A model generated the notes under the pieces. That model was given only the letters and a program-made list of their open reading frames with translations. It did not search any database and was not told where the DNA came from. Both the position numbers and the translations under genes were made by a program. Shown piece by piece: positions 20,686 through 33,780 of a stretch of DNA of 64,000 nt; position 1 is the stretch's first letter, and every line of letters starts with the position of its first letter. The DNA is from Calliopum simillimum. Its lineage: Eukaryota > Arthropoda > Insecta > Diptera > Lauxaniidae. The DNA lies in NCBI GenBank assembly GCA_951812925.1, contig OX638368.1, positions 22,197,187 through 22,261,186 of the forward strand, written 5' to 3'.

Positions 20686-23511
20686 TTGTAACTGCTGCGC
20701 CTGCTGCTGTTGTTGCTGCTGTTGACGTTCCTGCTGCTCTGCAGCTTCTTTAGCCATGCGTGCTTCTTGTTCGAAAAAGAATTGCTGTCCCAAGTACATG
20801 GCAGCAGCATTGCTTATTGCAGCATGTGGCAAATGCGGATTGTTTGTGTGATCACTTTGTAATTGTGGCATGTGTTGCAGCAATGGCAGTGGCCCATTGA
20901 ATGGCTGCTGCATGTGCGGATGTGCCATAAGCGGATTTTGCAATTTTGATGACATCATTTTCGACATCATTTGCGAAAGCATGTTTGGCGTATTGTCGAC
21001 AACCAATGATGCATTTTGGTCAATTGTTGCATTCAAATGTTTTGAATTTTTGAGGGCTTCCAGCGCGGAAGGTGATGTGGATGAAGCACGTTGTGGCTCA
21101 TCCTGATGTGTTTTATCACCACCAACAGAATCAGCTGTTAAAGAAGGAGATGGCGAGAGATCACCGGGGTTATCATCCTGCTCCATGCTATCGCTGGCAG
21201 TATCGTCCAACTCTTGACATTCCGACTCCTGCTCCATGCGCGAGCATAATTGCACATATTTCTGTTGCATTTCAGCCAATTGTTCCTGCATGGAACGCAG
21301 TTGTGATTTAAGTGCATTCTTTTCCACACGCTTTTGCTGTATCTGTGGTGATTCGATTTCATCATGTGACTCATCCGCATCATCCAGCATCATGCTCTGT
21401 AAATTAAGGCCAAAATTAAGACCTGCAGCAGCGGCCACATACCGTTCCATTGCATGTTGTTGTGGCTGATAGAGCTTGCGTTTCTTGCAGCCATTGACCT
21501 GCAAATGAGGTTGATGTGAAGTCGATGATGGACTGGAACGCATCGATGAAACGATATTTTCAACACGTGCACGCTTGAGATCTAAGCCACCAGACTTTTT
21601 GGACATAGTCGCGGCAACATCTTTCTCCAGCTCTTCCTCGAGCTCGTCCTTGCTGTTGTCTAGCAACATCATATCCGAGTGGCTGGGAGAAGCTAGTGAT
21701 TCTAAGTCGGAGCGCGAATTTAGACCCATAAGTTCGACATCTTCTAAAATATCGTCAGCTTCCTTCTTTGTCACACCAACTGGTAAATCTGTGGACGTTA
21801 ATTGTTGATCATCAGCCAATGGCTCGGCATCAGCAAGCTGTTCCATATTATCAGCCTCCGAATGTTGTTCGTCACCATGCTGAGAACCAACCGCATCAGA
21901 ATCTGATGATTTACGTCGTTCAGAGCCGGTGCCGCCAAGACCGATGCCGTTTTGGGTGATATTGGGTTCACTTTTGATTTTGATCGTTGGCAGATCATCA
22001 AGCAAATTTATCACATCATCACATGTTGATTTATCACCACCGGTCACTGTATTATTATTGGTGGCTGATGTGTTGTTATTGTTATGCTTTAGCGTATCCT
22101 GCACATCTTTCTGCTGCTGTTGCTGGTTCATAACCGAACGCAGCTCCTGATCAAGTTGCATTAGCTCCTTCTTGCCCTGCAGTATATTACGCAGCATATG
22201 ATGTGCCAAATCCTGCTGTTGTTGCTGTGTGGGCGATGTGCATGCTGAATTGCTAGCCTTTGAAGCGCCGCCTGTCGTTGATGGAGCGCGTGGTGGTGAA
22301 CCAGCATCTACAGCCACGGCTACAACACCCTCTAAGGAACGTTCACTACAGCTACTCGAACGACGATTTTTTGACGTTGGAGAAGATTGCGCGGTTGCAT
22401 TATCAAAAGCACCAGAATTGTTGTTTGTGGTTGATACACCACCATTTGGGGTAGTTGAGTTCGTATTGTTATTGTTGTTGTTGTTGCTTAAACTATTTAT
22501 TGTATTATTATTGAGCAATTTGCTAGTTGCATTTAAATTCAAACTATTCACTAAACCGGCTGCACTTAACAATTCGGCACTTGTTGCCGATTCCATGGCA
22601 GCCGCCAGCATGGCATTGTCCAGCGTACTGGGCAGACCGCTGGTAGCATCTTGGGCCTGTTTCATTTGACGTCCAAATAATTCATTTAACATTTTAGCTG
22701 AACCGAAACCGTTAGCACCGAATAGATTACCGAGCGCAGTCGTGAAGTTACCCGTTACCGTAGCCGCTGATGCGCCAAGCAGCGATGGGGACGAAGAAGC
22801 GGACGATGTTGTCGAGGATGAGGATGTGGGCGAATGGTTATTATTGGTTGAATTTGTGTTGTTGTTGTTTGTATTATTGTTCGCGGCGGAAGCGGCGGAC
22901 GTATTGGACGCGGACGTATTCGTTTGGTTTAGCAAAGCTCCATATAGAGCTCCTCCAGCGGCACCCGCGGCAGCCGCAGCAGCACTACTCATGAATGCAG
23001 CGGCTGTGGATGACGAGGACGCGTTGGATTTCGATTGTGATTTTGTTGTGAGAGTCGACGACGGTGATTTAACAGCAGCAAATCCCGATAATTGTGAACT
23101 CAAAGAGTTTTTGGTTTTTACTACTTTTGAACACGTGTCACTAGCACTATTTTTTTGGGGGGCTTCTACTGTCAACAACGACGACGACGTGGAATTTAAG
23201 GACGAAGACGACGCGTTTAACACTGAATTATTATTACTGACGTTGGTGGTGGGGCACGATGTTGTTGTCTTGTTGACGGCACCACACTGACTACTTGTAA
23301 GTTTCTGTATGGCTTGCGAGCTCGGGCTCGACGTTATTAGCACTTCGTTATTATCTACTTCGTGTTTAATTTCGTACGACGACGATAACGACAACGGAGT
23401 AAACGAAGCAGCAGCAGACGACGACGACGATAACGTTGTTGTCTTTAGTAGTAACTTTTCATCACTGTACAAACCAAAACAGTCTGTGTTGTCCTCCTCT
23501 GATGACATCAT
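18344..23511 (-). CDS. pros: prospero, large coding exon (N-terminal about 1,722 codons)
   Basis: Prospero is a nuclear homeodomain factor that switches insect neural precursors from self-renewal to differentiation and is partitioned asymmetrically at division. The frame opens with MMSSEED and runs on as [15 protein letters not shown] with one extra Asn, as I recall Drosophila Pros. I start at the ATG at 23511; an in-frame TGA lies just upstream, near 23541, and the only longer start would be a TTG at 23538. The second ATG (23508) has A at -3, so initiation could use either. Visible parts: Ser/Asn/Ala-rich N-terminus; KRARVENI motif near residue 646 and a coiled coil at about 728-761, both resembling Prox1; a Gln-rich stretch at about 924-1017; a conserved block ([20 protein letters not shown]) near 1081; a pure Gln tract at about 1399-1424; a basic KKKRHK, possibly an NLS, near 1437; a His/Pro-rich end. 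The U2 donor ends the exon in codon phase 2. The longer open frame to 18340 just reads a few bases into the intron. Confidence 0.97.
19240..19316 (-). repeat. Pure polyglutamine tract in pros
   Basis: About 25 consecutive Gln codons, mixed CAG and CAA on the coding strand. Mixed codons suggest a tract of some age rather than a very recent expansion. Confidence 0.95.
20462..20740 (-). repeat. Gln-rich region of pros, with adjacent Ala tract
   Basis: About 90 residues, mostly Gln with scattered Glu, Arg, Ala and Leu, ending in a run of about ten Ala (downstream side, 20440-20465). It lies between the coiled-coil part and the conserved LKSEITTSL block and is likely disordered or helical linker. 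Confidence 0.9.
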
Positions 23512-25080
23512 AAGATGCCAACAGTTACGGCGAAGCAATCACTCACTCGTACGGTTGGGCGCACACACATAAACAAGAGCACGCACAATACGTTGATAAC
23601 GGCAAAGGCAACGACGACGACAATTGCAACGTTAAGTTGGAGAGAGCGACGGGAATGCGCGAGATTTATACTTCGATAGTATGAATGTGTGTTTTGTTGC
23701 GGTACTCACGGGAATTCTCGTTTCTCCACTTTGTCGTGTCGTTTACTTTTGTGTGTCTTTTTTGTTGCAGAAAGTGTGTGCGTTTGATGATTCGGTGGTT
23801 GTATTGGTGTCGTATGGTTGAGGAACGTGCCGTCGTCTATTGGCTCGTCAAGTATTTGTTGGTTTATTTGTATTTTCTCTAATTCGTCGCGTTCTTTGAA
23901 ATTAAATATAAAGCAAGGAGTCGAGCAGGCAGGCAGGCAAGCAGTCAGGCAAACCACTACACTCAAAACCCGCGACAGTTGGTTTCTCTTCTCCGAGGTT
24001 TCTCCTTTAAAAGTGTGAAGGTAGTTGGGGTGTTGCTAATTTTTACTGTTGTTGTTCTAAATTCGCCGTATTTTTTCCGCTGTTGTTGTTGTCTCTGTGG
24101 AATCTTTATTACCTTCTTTCTCTGAGTTTTTCTAACTATTTTTATCTCGCTTGCGCTTGTGTTCAATATCTTTCTTTCTTTCTTTTTTGTAAGTTTTTTC
24201 TTAATGTTGGTATTTTGATATCTAATTCGTGTATTGTCAGTTCTATCTGTGTGCCTCTCTCTTTTTAATAATTTTCTTTTGGTATTGGTAAATTTCAACT
24301 GTGTTTTCCTTTTCTTTTGAAAATTTTATTTCTTCTTCTTTTTATTTTTTTACTTCGTTCCGTGCATGTGTGCCGTAGTTGGTTTGTTTTCTTTTTGAAG
24401 TTTTTCAAAATTTCTTGCGTATTTTTTTCGGCGATTTTAATAACTCCTTGCTGACGTTTACTCTCCTTTTTGGACGTCCTTGTAGTTGTTGTTGTTGTCG
24501 TTTTTGGTTGTGCTCAGTGAAGACAATTCGCCGTGTTATTGTTGTTATAATTTTTGCTTCGGTTCGCAATTTTTTTAAATTTTCAAAATCTTCGTTTTCG
24601 TTTTTTGCGTTTTCTAATAGTAAATTTTGTTTTATGTTTTCTTTCCACCACCACACACATGCGAATGTCCTTTGCATTTAAATTTTGTTATTTTATTTTT
24701 TGTTGTTTTTCCCTTTTAGGTATTTTTTTTATTTTTATTTTGTCTTGTCGTTTGAATTTGGTTTTTTTTCTTATTTTTGGTTTTTGGATTTCTCTTCTGT
24801 TTTGCTCTCAAAAGTCTCTCTGGAAATAGAAAAGAAAATATTGGAGAGAAAATCATATGTGAGAAAAGTTGGAAAAAGTTTTGTTTAAAAGTTGGGCTTA
24901 ACATAAAGCTTTTGCTGAGAATGTCCTATGCGAAAGCACAGCTTTGTCGTGAGGATGTCGAAAGTTTCTTTATGGCATGTCCTTTAAGCTTGAAAATCAG
25001 TTCGAGAAAATTGGAGTTCAAAACAAGAGATTTCAATAAAGATCGTATTTTGCTTTTGGACTAGAGTTGCCCAAGAAAAT
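23512..25080 (-). other. Upstream leader / candidate promoter region of pros
   Basis: This stretch directly upstream of the pros start lacks the tandem arrays seen elsewhere. It is strongly T-rich on the plus strand (A/GA-rich on the pros strand) between about 23990 and 24830. The part next to the start contains ACGACGACG-type runs and GAGAG motifs. Drosophila pros has a long non-coding leader, so part of this is probably 5' UTR. I could not fix a transcription start, TATA box or leader splice site, and the open frames here (up to 111 codons) are low-complexity. Confidence 0.45.
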
Positions 25081-25599
25081 ATGTGATGTTCAAAATTGGT
25101 AGAAAATCTTTTAAAAATTCCAAAACAGTCGTTACAGTTTTGAGTTTTTTTCGAAACGAGAGAATGTAAGAAAAAAGTTAATATATCCGTACGTTCATCT
25201 GTTTTATTTTCATTATCTTTATATCTTCTTCTCACGAGATTTCTGTCATCTCGTAGAATAAGGCATACAAAAACTCCACCATCTCCAACATGATTATTTC
25301 CACGATGTATTCGGACTGTCGTTTTTCAAAGGAATCAACAGAAGTTAAAAAATATCGAAAAAGTCGGCTTAACTCAAAAAGCTAAAATTCGAAAGGTAGC
25401 AAGAAACACCGAATATTCAATAAAACAGTAAAATTTTGGAATAACATCCGAGAAATTCAAAAAGGTACCAAAAAGTTTGGGAAAAAACTTAACTTTGAAG
25501 TATACTGTAATATTGAAAAATATCGTATAATCTCGAAAAGGAAGGAGAAACATAAAAATATATTCACGTTTTACTGCCATACCTTAATTAGTGCGTTAT

Positions 25600-25700
25600 A
25601 CCAGCGTCAGACGTATTTTACCATCTCTGTCTGTTTCATACCCATACAATTTGTATGGTGCATACCGAAACAGAGACGGTTAAGTTACGCTGACGGTCGT
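25600..25700. mobile_element. Hairpin (MITE-like) element, about 100 bp
   Basis: The arm CCATCTCTGTCTGTTTCATA and CCCATACAA faces TTGTATGG and CATACCGAAACAGAGACGGT. The outer ends GCGTCAG and CTGACGGT are also complementary apart from small mismatches. No target duplication was established. Confidence 0.6.
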
Positions 25701-25736
25701 CTTACGCTGCAATTTAGGTATGACAGTTATAGGTGA

Positions 25737-25833
25737 TTATCGTGAATAAATATTACCGGGGAATTTTCTCAAACTGCCGTGCATTCTCTGTTGCAGTTTA
25801 AGAAAATTCCCCGGGAATCTTGATTCACGATAA
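25737..25833. mobile_element. Hairpin (MITE-like) element, 97 bp
   Basis: TTATCGTGAAT at the left end is exactly complementary to ATTCACGATAA at the right end. Inner segments CCGGGGAATTTTCT and AGAAAATTCCCCGG pair perfectly, with AAACTGC/GCAGTTT inside. Confidence 0.7.
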
Positions 25834-26760
25834 CCCCCATAGTGTTGAAAAACATCGAAAACGTTGAACAATCTGAGGAGTAATAAAAACCATCGAAACA
25901 AAAGACTTTAATAAAGTGGTATGGTGTAATAACATCTTAAAAGTCGAAATATTGCAAAATATCGAAAAGATCGAGAAGTATCGAAAAACATTGATCGAAT
26001 TGAGTTGAAAATCATCATGTAATAATGATAAATATCGAAAATCTGGCGTTTAAGTTTAATGTAATCAGGCTTCCAATTTGTGTGGATCTCATTTCCCCTT
26101 ATAAAGACATAATGAAGAAATCGTTAGCCCCAAATCGTGAAAGTAAGAAAATATTGATCTCCCCGTTGACCTGCTTACGTTATTCTTGAACACCATATTG
26201 CAAAAGAAAAGAAAGTCCGGAAAAGTATCGAAATAATCTATTTGAATGGAAGAGTACAGAATATCATTGATTAGCATCCGAAAAGTTAAAATATCGAATA
26301 ATAGCTACCAAAAAAACAACAAATAAATCGAAAAATACTTAGAAGCATTGAAGAGATCGATTTGAGTCTTAAAAGTATCGAATACTGCTAAAAAAAAATT
26401 CGAATAACTTGGGAAAAGTTAAAATCGAAAAACCCCAATAAAGAAAAATCATCTTAAGTACAATCGAGTGGAAAACAATGGTTTCGATAAAAAACAAAAA
26501 AATCGATAGCAAATGAATAATGTCATATAGGTAATTTCAAAAATCACCGAAAATTACGAGTAGAATTGAATAGTGTCGAAAACGTCGATTTGAGTGGAAA
26601 AACTGCAAAATATCAAAAATTCGGTAATATCGAAAAATATCGTAAAACATCGAATATGAATGAATAAGAAAAAAAGCATACATATTTGTATAGAATAGTG
26701 CCGATAAACAGAAAAAATCAGTATCGGAAACTACCGAAAAAAAAAAATCAATTTGAATGG

Positions 26761-28680
26761 ATAATCCTTATGAGGATCCGCATACGATTTTTAACTTCTA
26801 TGTAACATTTTAAAGTGGTCATAACTTTTTAAGGAAAAATTGCACAAGAACAATTCACAGCTTATTTTAAAGACGAAGAGTAGAATAAAAGACAAAAATG
26901 ATTCTAAACTTTTAAAGAAATTCAAAATTGATAATAAGTAGATACAAGTTCTGCACAATATTTTCGTAAAAGTAGTGTAATGAGTCTTGTGGAAGAATTT
27001 AATTGCACAAGGTGTAGCGAAAATATTGAATTATTGAAAATGGATTTAGAAAATCGTGATTTTATTCAACCGTTTAACCATCCATATTTAAACGGATTGA
27101 GATATCTCATGAATGCTGGTTCAATCAATTATTATGATACTGATACTTGTAAATTCGTAGTATTATGGAAAATAATCCAAATTTGTTTGATGACTCTAAT
27201 ACATGTTGCCAACATAATATTGAGATTCTAAATGATTTATTTAAGTGGTTAATGCAATGTTTAGCAAGAATTGATACTCTAACTGTTAAAAATAATTATA
27301 CTTTGTAGATTATTAGATAAGAATTATTGGAACGCATACCTCTTGTAGTATGATGGTTAGAATGGGTGATATAGGCCTATAGGGGAACCGAACATCCCGA
27401 AAAACATCGACAACGCACCAAAATACATACCTCAAGAGTTGTGTGGAAATGTATAAAGACTATAATAACTTTTGTTAGCGACTAGGTTCAATTGAGGAAG
27501 AGTAAACTCTATGTACCAAACTGAAAGTGACCAATGTTCAATGGGTTAAATTCAAGGTTCCATATATTATTGAATACAAATATTTTTAACATTTTCGAAT
27601 GCATTGGAATTCCATAGTAGATATTTGTTTGTGCTTGAACACAAAGTTCATGCGGGATGACTGTACTCTAAGGCGATAGTTGCATTTATAGCATAAATGC
27701 AGTAACCACCACCAAATTCACTACCACCCTTATTTATTTTATAAAAATTCCTTTACTAAGGTTTTTGTTTTTTGCATCATAAAATGTTTGTTTATTTTTA
27801 TAAATGTTAAGAGAAGAAATCTTTCTTTTAAGTTTATTATTTATAATTTTTTTTTTTTTTTACCACAAACAAAGCGTTATTTATCTCTGTCGTCCATCGT
27901 TAATCCTCCTGAAAAAGAAAAAAAGGAATAAAATACAATTAAAATGAGTTATTCTTGTTTTAAAAAATTAAATAAAATTGTTTAAAATATATTTAAAATG
28001 TATAAATTACAATAAAACTTGTTATTTTTTTGAGTTACCATGATTTTTGACCTGAGGCTTGTACCTCGTAATTACTGTTTTCATTACCCACTTCCTTTTT
28101 AAGTAGTAGAACTGTATTCTTAGTGAAAGACATGCAAACATATATACATTTTTTTCATCACGATCACGATCATCATCATCAACAACATAATCATAATGAT
28201 CATGTTAGGGTTCCGTAACTTTTAAGCCCACAAACGATGCGGCGCTACCCTCCCTATTGCGCTTGTGCTTCTTTCGCGTTGTTGTTTCTTGCATTCATTC
28301 GATTTTTCAGGTAGGAAACGGAACTAATGGCGTTTGCCACTCGCCATCGTACACCCGTTTTTCATTCTGGCATAAAGTCCAGGTGTCTGTAGCTTATGGC
28401 ACGCACCGCACCACGACATCATAGGCGTTATGACATTGACGATGCGTCGTTCAGGCAGTTCAACAAAAACAACTTGTATATATCAGCAAGAGATAAAAAT
28501 GTCTCAAAGTCTACCACTTTTATGAGCGAAAAATTGTCACAAAGGGAGGACAAAAAAAGAGTAAAATTTTATGTGTCTAATGCAGTTTATATCACACTGA
28601 TCAGAATGGGCACATATGGGCACAAATCTGAGTTGTGGTCAGTTTAAGAGTTAGAATAGTTTGGATGGCTTTTGGTTTCC
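26761..28680. other. Stretch with no recognised gene
   Basis: An 83-codon open frame at 26980-27231 (plus) has a plausible start but matches no family known to me. The part 28200-28640 is less AT-rich and non-repetitive, so it could hold a non-coding exon or regulatory element; nothing in it is diagnostic. Confidence 0.35.
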
Positions 28681-28689
28681 TTTACATAT

Positions 28690-29240
28690 TTTCAAAATAT
28701 ACCATGATGCAAATATAAATCATAGAAATAGTGACCAAATCTTCGAAATAGTGACATATTTTGAATTGTGACATTATTGTTGAAAAATAAGAGCAGTTGC
28801 TTATGGTTGAAAGATCTGAGGAAAAGTGCCTTATTTTGAGCTGTGACATAATTGTTGAAAAACAAAGGAAATTTTCCATGGCCAAAAATGACATTTGAAA
28901 TATTGGCTTATTTTGAGTTGTGACATTATTGTTGAGAAACGAACGCAGCTTTCTAAAAATCTTCGAAACAGTGGCATATTTTGAGTTGTGACGTTATTGT
29001 TGAAAAATAAAAGCAGTTTTCTATGATTGAAAAATATTCAAAATATTGGCATATAATGGGCGATATTATTGTTGAGAAACAAAGGCTATGGCTAAAATAT
29101 CTTCGAAACGGTGATATATTTTGAGTTGTGACATTATGGCTGAGAAACTAAAGCAGTTGTTTGTGGGCAACAAATCTTCGAAACAATGTCATATTTTGAG
29201 TTGTGACATTATTGTTAAAAAATAAAAGCAGTTATCTGAA
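28690..29240. repeat. Tandem repeat, unit about 75 bp, seven copies
   Basis: TTTTGAGTTGTGACATTATT, GTTGAAAAATAAAAGCAG and AATCTTCGAAATAGTG recur near 28750, 28830, 28910, 28980, 29045, 29120 and 29195 with substitutions. Confidence 0.85.
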
Positions 29241-30585
29241 GAATCTATACTATTTTATAAAATGACTATTGGTGATTTTTTTTAAGTGAATCATAACAAA
29301 AATGACATAATTTTACTTATCACGCAATGTAAAATAAAAGCTTTGCAAGAATGGCGTCATAACTTGAAGTATGGTTAGTTTCTGACCTGTCAACAGAGGA
29401 AAAAGTTCCACCCGAGGTCAATTCTCAAGTTTATTATCCTTAACCCATTCGAACTAAAAAAATGCTTTGGGATATACAATATTTGTGATAGGTTAACCTT
29501 AGAAACTAAATTTAAGTAAAATGTTTGACCGTCTCTAAATTAAAAATTTTGCCGCCAGAGGCACCTCCGGCCTATATCCCAACAGATGTTTTTGATTTGA
29601 ATTTTTGGGATATAATGTCTTTGGAGCGATCATAAGAAAAATAGTGGTTACACCAAACTTCATTTATTTTATTAATTGATTCAATTTAATGCATCACTTA
29701 ATAACCGAATTATGTATTTATTCAAAAATTTTTGGAATATGTTGTCCCAATCGGGTCGAAAGGATTAAGTAATATGGGCTTATAAGGTAAAGTATACGAC
29801 CAACCGTAATAAGTTTAATTTTAAATTAAAAAATACAAATTTTAATTATCAAGAAATTTCACAAACTTAACTAACGCTTAATCCTAGCTATAATACAAAA
29901 TTGCAACCGCACAGTTCAACAAACAACTGCTCATACAACGTTCTTTCTTAATTTTGAATTTGTACTTAAAAGAAACTTTGTTGCAACAGCAATAATTTGC
30001 CAAATAAAATTTCATATGAAAAGTTAACGCGTTGTCATTGTGTGTGCCTGTGTAATATGAAACTCACTAAATGTTAAAATTATGCCAAAATACCGACGTA
30101 TACGACAAACGAAATGTCATGTAAAGAGTAGAGTTGGAGAAGAAACAACTTGGCAAAAAAAACAGTAGAAGATTTTATGTTTATGCCAAAAAGTTGCAAC
30201 ATCTACACGACTATGGCAACAAGCAACAAAGTAACATTAGGGACAAAACTAATGTTGTTTCAAGTTTTGGTTGCATACTTATGAATGCGGATATGTACCA
30301 ATACCCGTATATGGCAATTGGAAATGTAAGAAAATGGGTTAAAAGTAAATTGCATGCATGTAGCATTAAGTGTCTTTGTTTAAAGATCGAAAGTATGATA
30401 GGATTTGCAAAGGAAATATAGTTGATATAAAATTAATAGCACAATTTTTGGCGACTTCTTGTGATGATAATGATGGTAATATTAAGAATTTAAAAATTTC
30501 CGTATAAATTGAGAACTAAAGAACTTGTATGTATGTTGGGATAAATATGAAAATCAATTTTAAAGAATTTTCCAAATAATGTCCA
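29241..30585. other. AT-rich stretch, no gene seen
   Basis: A 95-codon open frame (30134-30421, plus) resembles nothing known. No repeat structure is obvious. Confidence 0.35.
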
Positions 30586-30589
30586 CGTT

Positions 30590-33500
30590 TGTGCACCTCT
30601 TGTCCTATTTGTCCACCGTCCAACATTTAATTATATGCTCCAAGAAGTTGTTCATAGCATGCCCATGTTTGTCCAAATTTGTTTCAAGAGATAATCGAGA
30701 AAATAAGTTTTTAGTTGACCATGAACTTTGTGTCAAAATATCGGGAAAAATTTAAATTTTTATTGAGTTCGATTGTCCATCAAATGCACATGTTTGTCCA
30801 GTCTTCTCTCCTATTTGTCTATCCTTGGTTCAAAAAATATTCCAAAAATTAACTCTTGTAAAACCATAAATGTGCAGCCGAAAACTCAAAAAGAATAAAA
30901 AAGCCTATTCCAAGTATTGTCCAAGAATTACCCAAGTTTGTCCACGTTTATTTTGTTTGACCATACTATGTTCAAATGTTATTCAAGGGATAAAGTCCGG
31001 CATTAACTTTCAAAAAGTGTACCAAAATGAAAATATCTATTAGAAAGGATCGTCGAAAAAATAGCCAAGCTCGTCCACACTATTTTTTTGTTTGTCTAGC
31101 CTTGAAAGTATTGCCCAATTGTTATTTTGGCTGTCCAGTGTTGATCCAAATAATTTTTGAAAAAAAAAATCTATCTTATCTAGCGTTAAGAAATCTGTAA
31201 AATTTAAAATCTCTATTATGTTTTATTATTCATTGAATATTCATGTATGTCCATCCTTCTTTACCAAAAATGTAATCGAAAATAAACTTTTACGGGAAAG
31301 AATGGCGATGTTCGTCCATGCTTTTCCCGTATGTCTCGCTAAATAGTCGTTCATGAAAAATTAAAAAACCTTTTTTAAAGAATTGTTCAAGTAATATTTT
31401 TGTTGTTCGTCCATTTTTATTTCGTTTGTCCACCCCTTAACTTTACTAAAAAATAAAAATATCTATTTGAAAAAATTGTGCAAAAAAATAGCCAAGTTTG
31501 TTCACACTGTTTTTTTGTTTGTGTAGTCTGGAAAGTATTGCCTAATAAATAGTCATGTTTGTCCACACTGTTCTTCTGTCTGTCCAGTCTTGGTTCAAAT
31601 AATTTTTGAGTAACTGTGATAAAAAGTCCGTAAAGCTTAAAAACTCAATTGCATTCAAATATTCATCGAATGTTCATGTTTGTCCATTCTTTTTTACTCA
31701 AAATGTAATCAAGAGCAAAAGTTCGAGAAAAAATTATTTTAAACGATTTTCCAGAGAATATCGCTGTTTGTCCATGCTTTTTTCGTATGCCTCGTCAAAT
31801 AGTCGTTTAAGAAAAATAAAAAAAACCTATTGTGTTTTAAATGATAGTCCAAGGAATAAACCTGTTCGCCCGTGATTTTTTTCGTTTGTCCACAATTGGT
31901 TCAAATAGTATTCAAATAACAAAGTTCTTCAATATCTTCGCCACAGAGTCGGGAAAAAATAAAAATGTTTATTCGTAAGCATTGCTCAATAAATAGCCAT
32001 GTTCGTCCGCATTGTTTTTTTTTTTTTGTTGCAAGACTAGCTTGGTTCAGATAACTTTAAAAAAAAAATCTTTTTGAGGCACCGTGATGAAAAAGTCGTG
32101 AAAAAACCTATTTTAAACGATTATCGAAATATTATCCATGTTCGTCTAGACATTCAGAAGATATGAGAAAACGTATTATAAAAAATTGTCCAAGTAATAT
32201 CTGTATCGTCTATGTTTTTTTTTTTTTTTCGTTTGTCCACCCCAGATTCAAAGAATACAGTTTGGAATTAACTTTAAAAAAAAGACCGGAAAGAATTAAA
32301 ATATCTTTTCGAAAAGATTCCGTAAAGCATAACCATGTTTGTCCACACTTTTTGTTTTAGTTGTCCAGCATTGGTTCAAAAGATATTTCAAAAGACATCT
32401 TTCGAGACCGTTATACTGAATCTAAAAAATTACGAAAATCTAAAATTTTTATTGCGTTTTATTTACTGCCCATTGAATGTCAATATTTTAATTCTAAAGT
32501 TATTTCAAAATGACTAAGAATTCGAAAAAATCTTGTTTGAAACGATTGTCCAAAGAATATCCATTCTTATTGTTTGTCAATGTCTTTTTTTTTTTTTGGA
32601 AAAAATTAAAATATCTTCTCGAAAAGATTGCATAAAGCATAGCCATGTTTGTCCACACTTTTTGTTTTGTTTGTCCAGCTTTGGTTCAAAGATTTTTCGA
32701 AAGATATTATTTCGAGACCGTTATACTGACTCTAAAAAGTTAAGAAAATCAAAATTTTTTATTGCATTCTATCAACTGTCCATTGGATGTCCATATATTA
32801 ATTCTGAAGTCATTTCAAAATAAAAACATTCCAAAAAAATAAAAATCTTGCTGTATAAGATGTTCAGAAAATTATACAACCTATTTTAAAGGATTGTCCA
32901 AGTAAAATCTGTGTTGTTTGTCCATGTTTTTTTTTTTGTTTGTCCACCATTGATTCAAAGCATAAAGTTTGGCATTAACTTCCCTAAAAAATCCGGAAAA
33001 ATTAAAACATCTTTTTGAAAAAATTTCCCAAAGCATAGCCAGGTTTGTCCACACTTTTTGTTTTGCTTGTCCAGCATTGGTTCAAAAGATATTCCGAAAG
33101 ATATTCCTTTGAGACGGTTATACTGACACTAAAAAATTTAAAATTTTGTTTGCGTTCTATTTACTGTCCATTAGAAATGCTTATAAATTCGAAAAAAAAA
33201 CTTATTTCAAACGATTGTCCAAAGAATATCCACGTTCGTCCAATGCCTCATCAAATAGTCGTTTATGAAAAATTAAAAAATCTATGTTAAAGGATTGTCC
33301 AAGTTAGATCTGTATTGTTCATCCATGTTTTTTTTTTCGCTAGTCCACCCTTGATTCAAAGCATAAAGTTTGGCATTAACTTCAATCAAAAATCGGAAGA
33401 AATAAAAATATCTATTCGAAAATATTGCTCAAAGCGTAGCCACGTTTGTCCATACTTTTTGTTTTGTTTGTCCAACATTGGTGGAAGATATTCATGTTTA

Positions 33501-33780
33501 AGATTGTTCATTCACTGCATACACCATTAATATACAAAGATATCAAAGAAAATTTAAAAAACCTTCTCCAAAGAACTGTCCAGGGTATGCCCATGTTTGT
33601 CCAGCATTTATATTCGTTTGTTTTCTCTTGTTTCAAAAGATATTAAAAAAAGAGTGGTTGCGGTACTGTAAACCCGGCTCCATTGAGTCGGGAGAACTAA
33701 AATTTTTATTATATTCGGCTTTCCATGAAATGTCCATGCTTCTCAACTTTCAGTTCAAACTTTATACCAAAACTTCTCGT
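30590..33780. repeat. Large degenerate array rich in TTTGTCCA
   Basis: About 3.2 kb in which (T/C)(G/T)TTTGTCCA and TTGTCCA words recur every 30-80 bp. At 32.2-33.5 kb there are longer units of about 310-400 bp, marked by GTTTGTCCACACTTTTTG at about 32337, 32648, 33045 and 33443. Each of these units also has a TTCGAGACCGTTATACTGA block or remnant. Open frames on the plus strand share peptides such as HVCPHFLF because of the repetition. Confidence 0.9.

Larger units (their letters stand above)
25081..26760. repeat. Degenerate ATATCGAAAA-type array with two hairpins
   Basis: From about 25340 to 26760 the words ATATCGAAAA, TATCGAAAAG and AATCGAAAAA recur at irregular spacing. The reverse complement of the same motif forms the array at 56310-57720. 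Two hairpin elements sit inside at 25600-25700 and 25737-25833. No gene is seen. Confidence 0.7.

Noticed and set aside
23512..23538. Upstream start at 23538 adding nine residues before MMSS
   Set aside because: The codon there is TTG; the conserved fly protein begins at MMSSEED, encoded by ATG ATG at 23511.
18453..23572. Many open frames on the plus strand and other minus frames across the large pros exon (for example 22229-22669 and 22742-23290)
   Set aside because: They are shadows of the GC-richer pros coding sequence and its CAG/CAA repeats; poly-Leu, Cys and Val runs mirror poly-Gln codons.
26980..27231. 83-codon plus-strand frame with a CxxC near its start
   Set aside because: One CxxC is not a domain; the frame is short, AT-rich and flanked by stops, with no family match.
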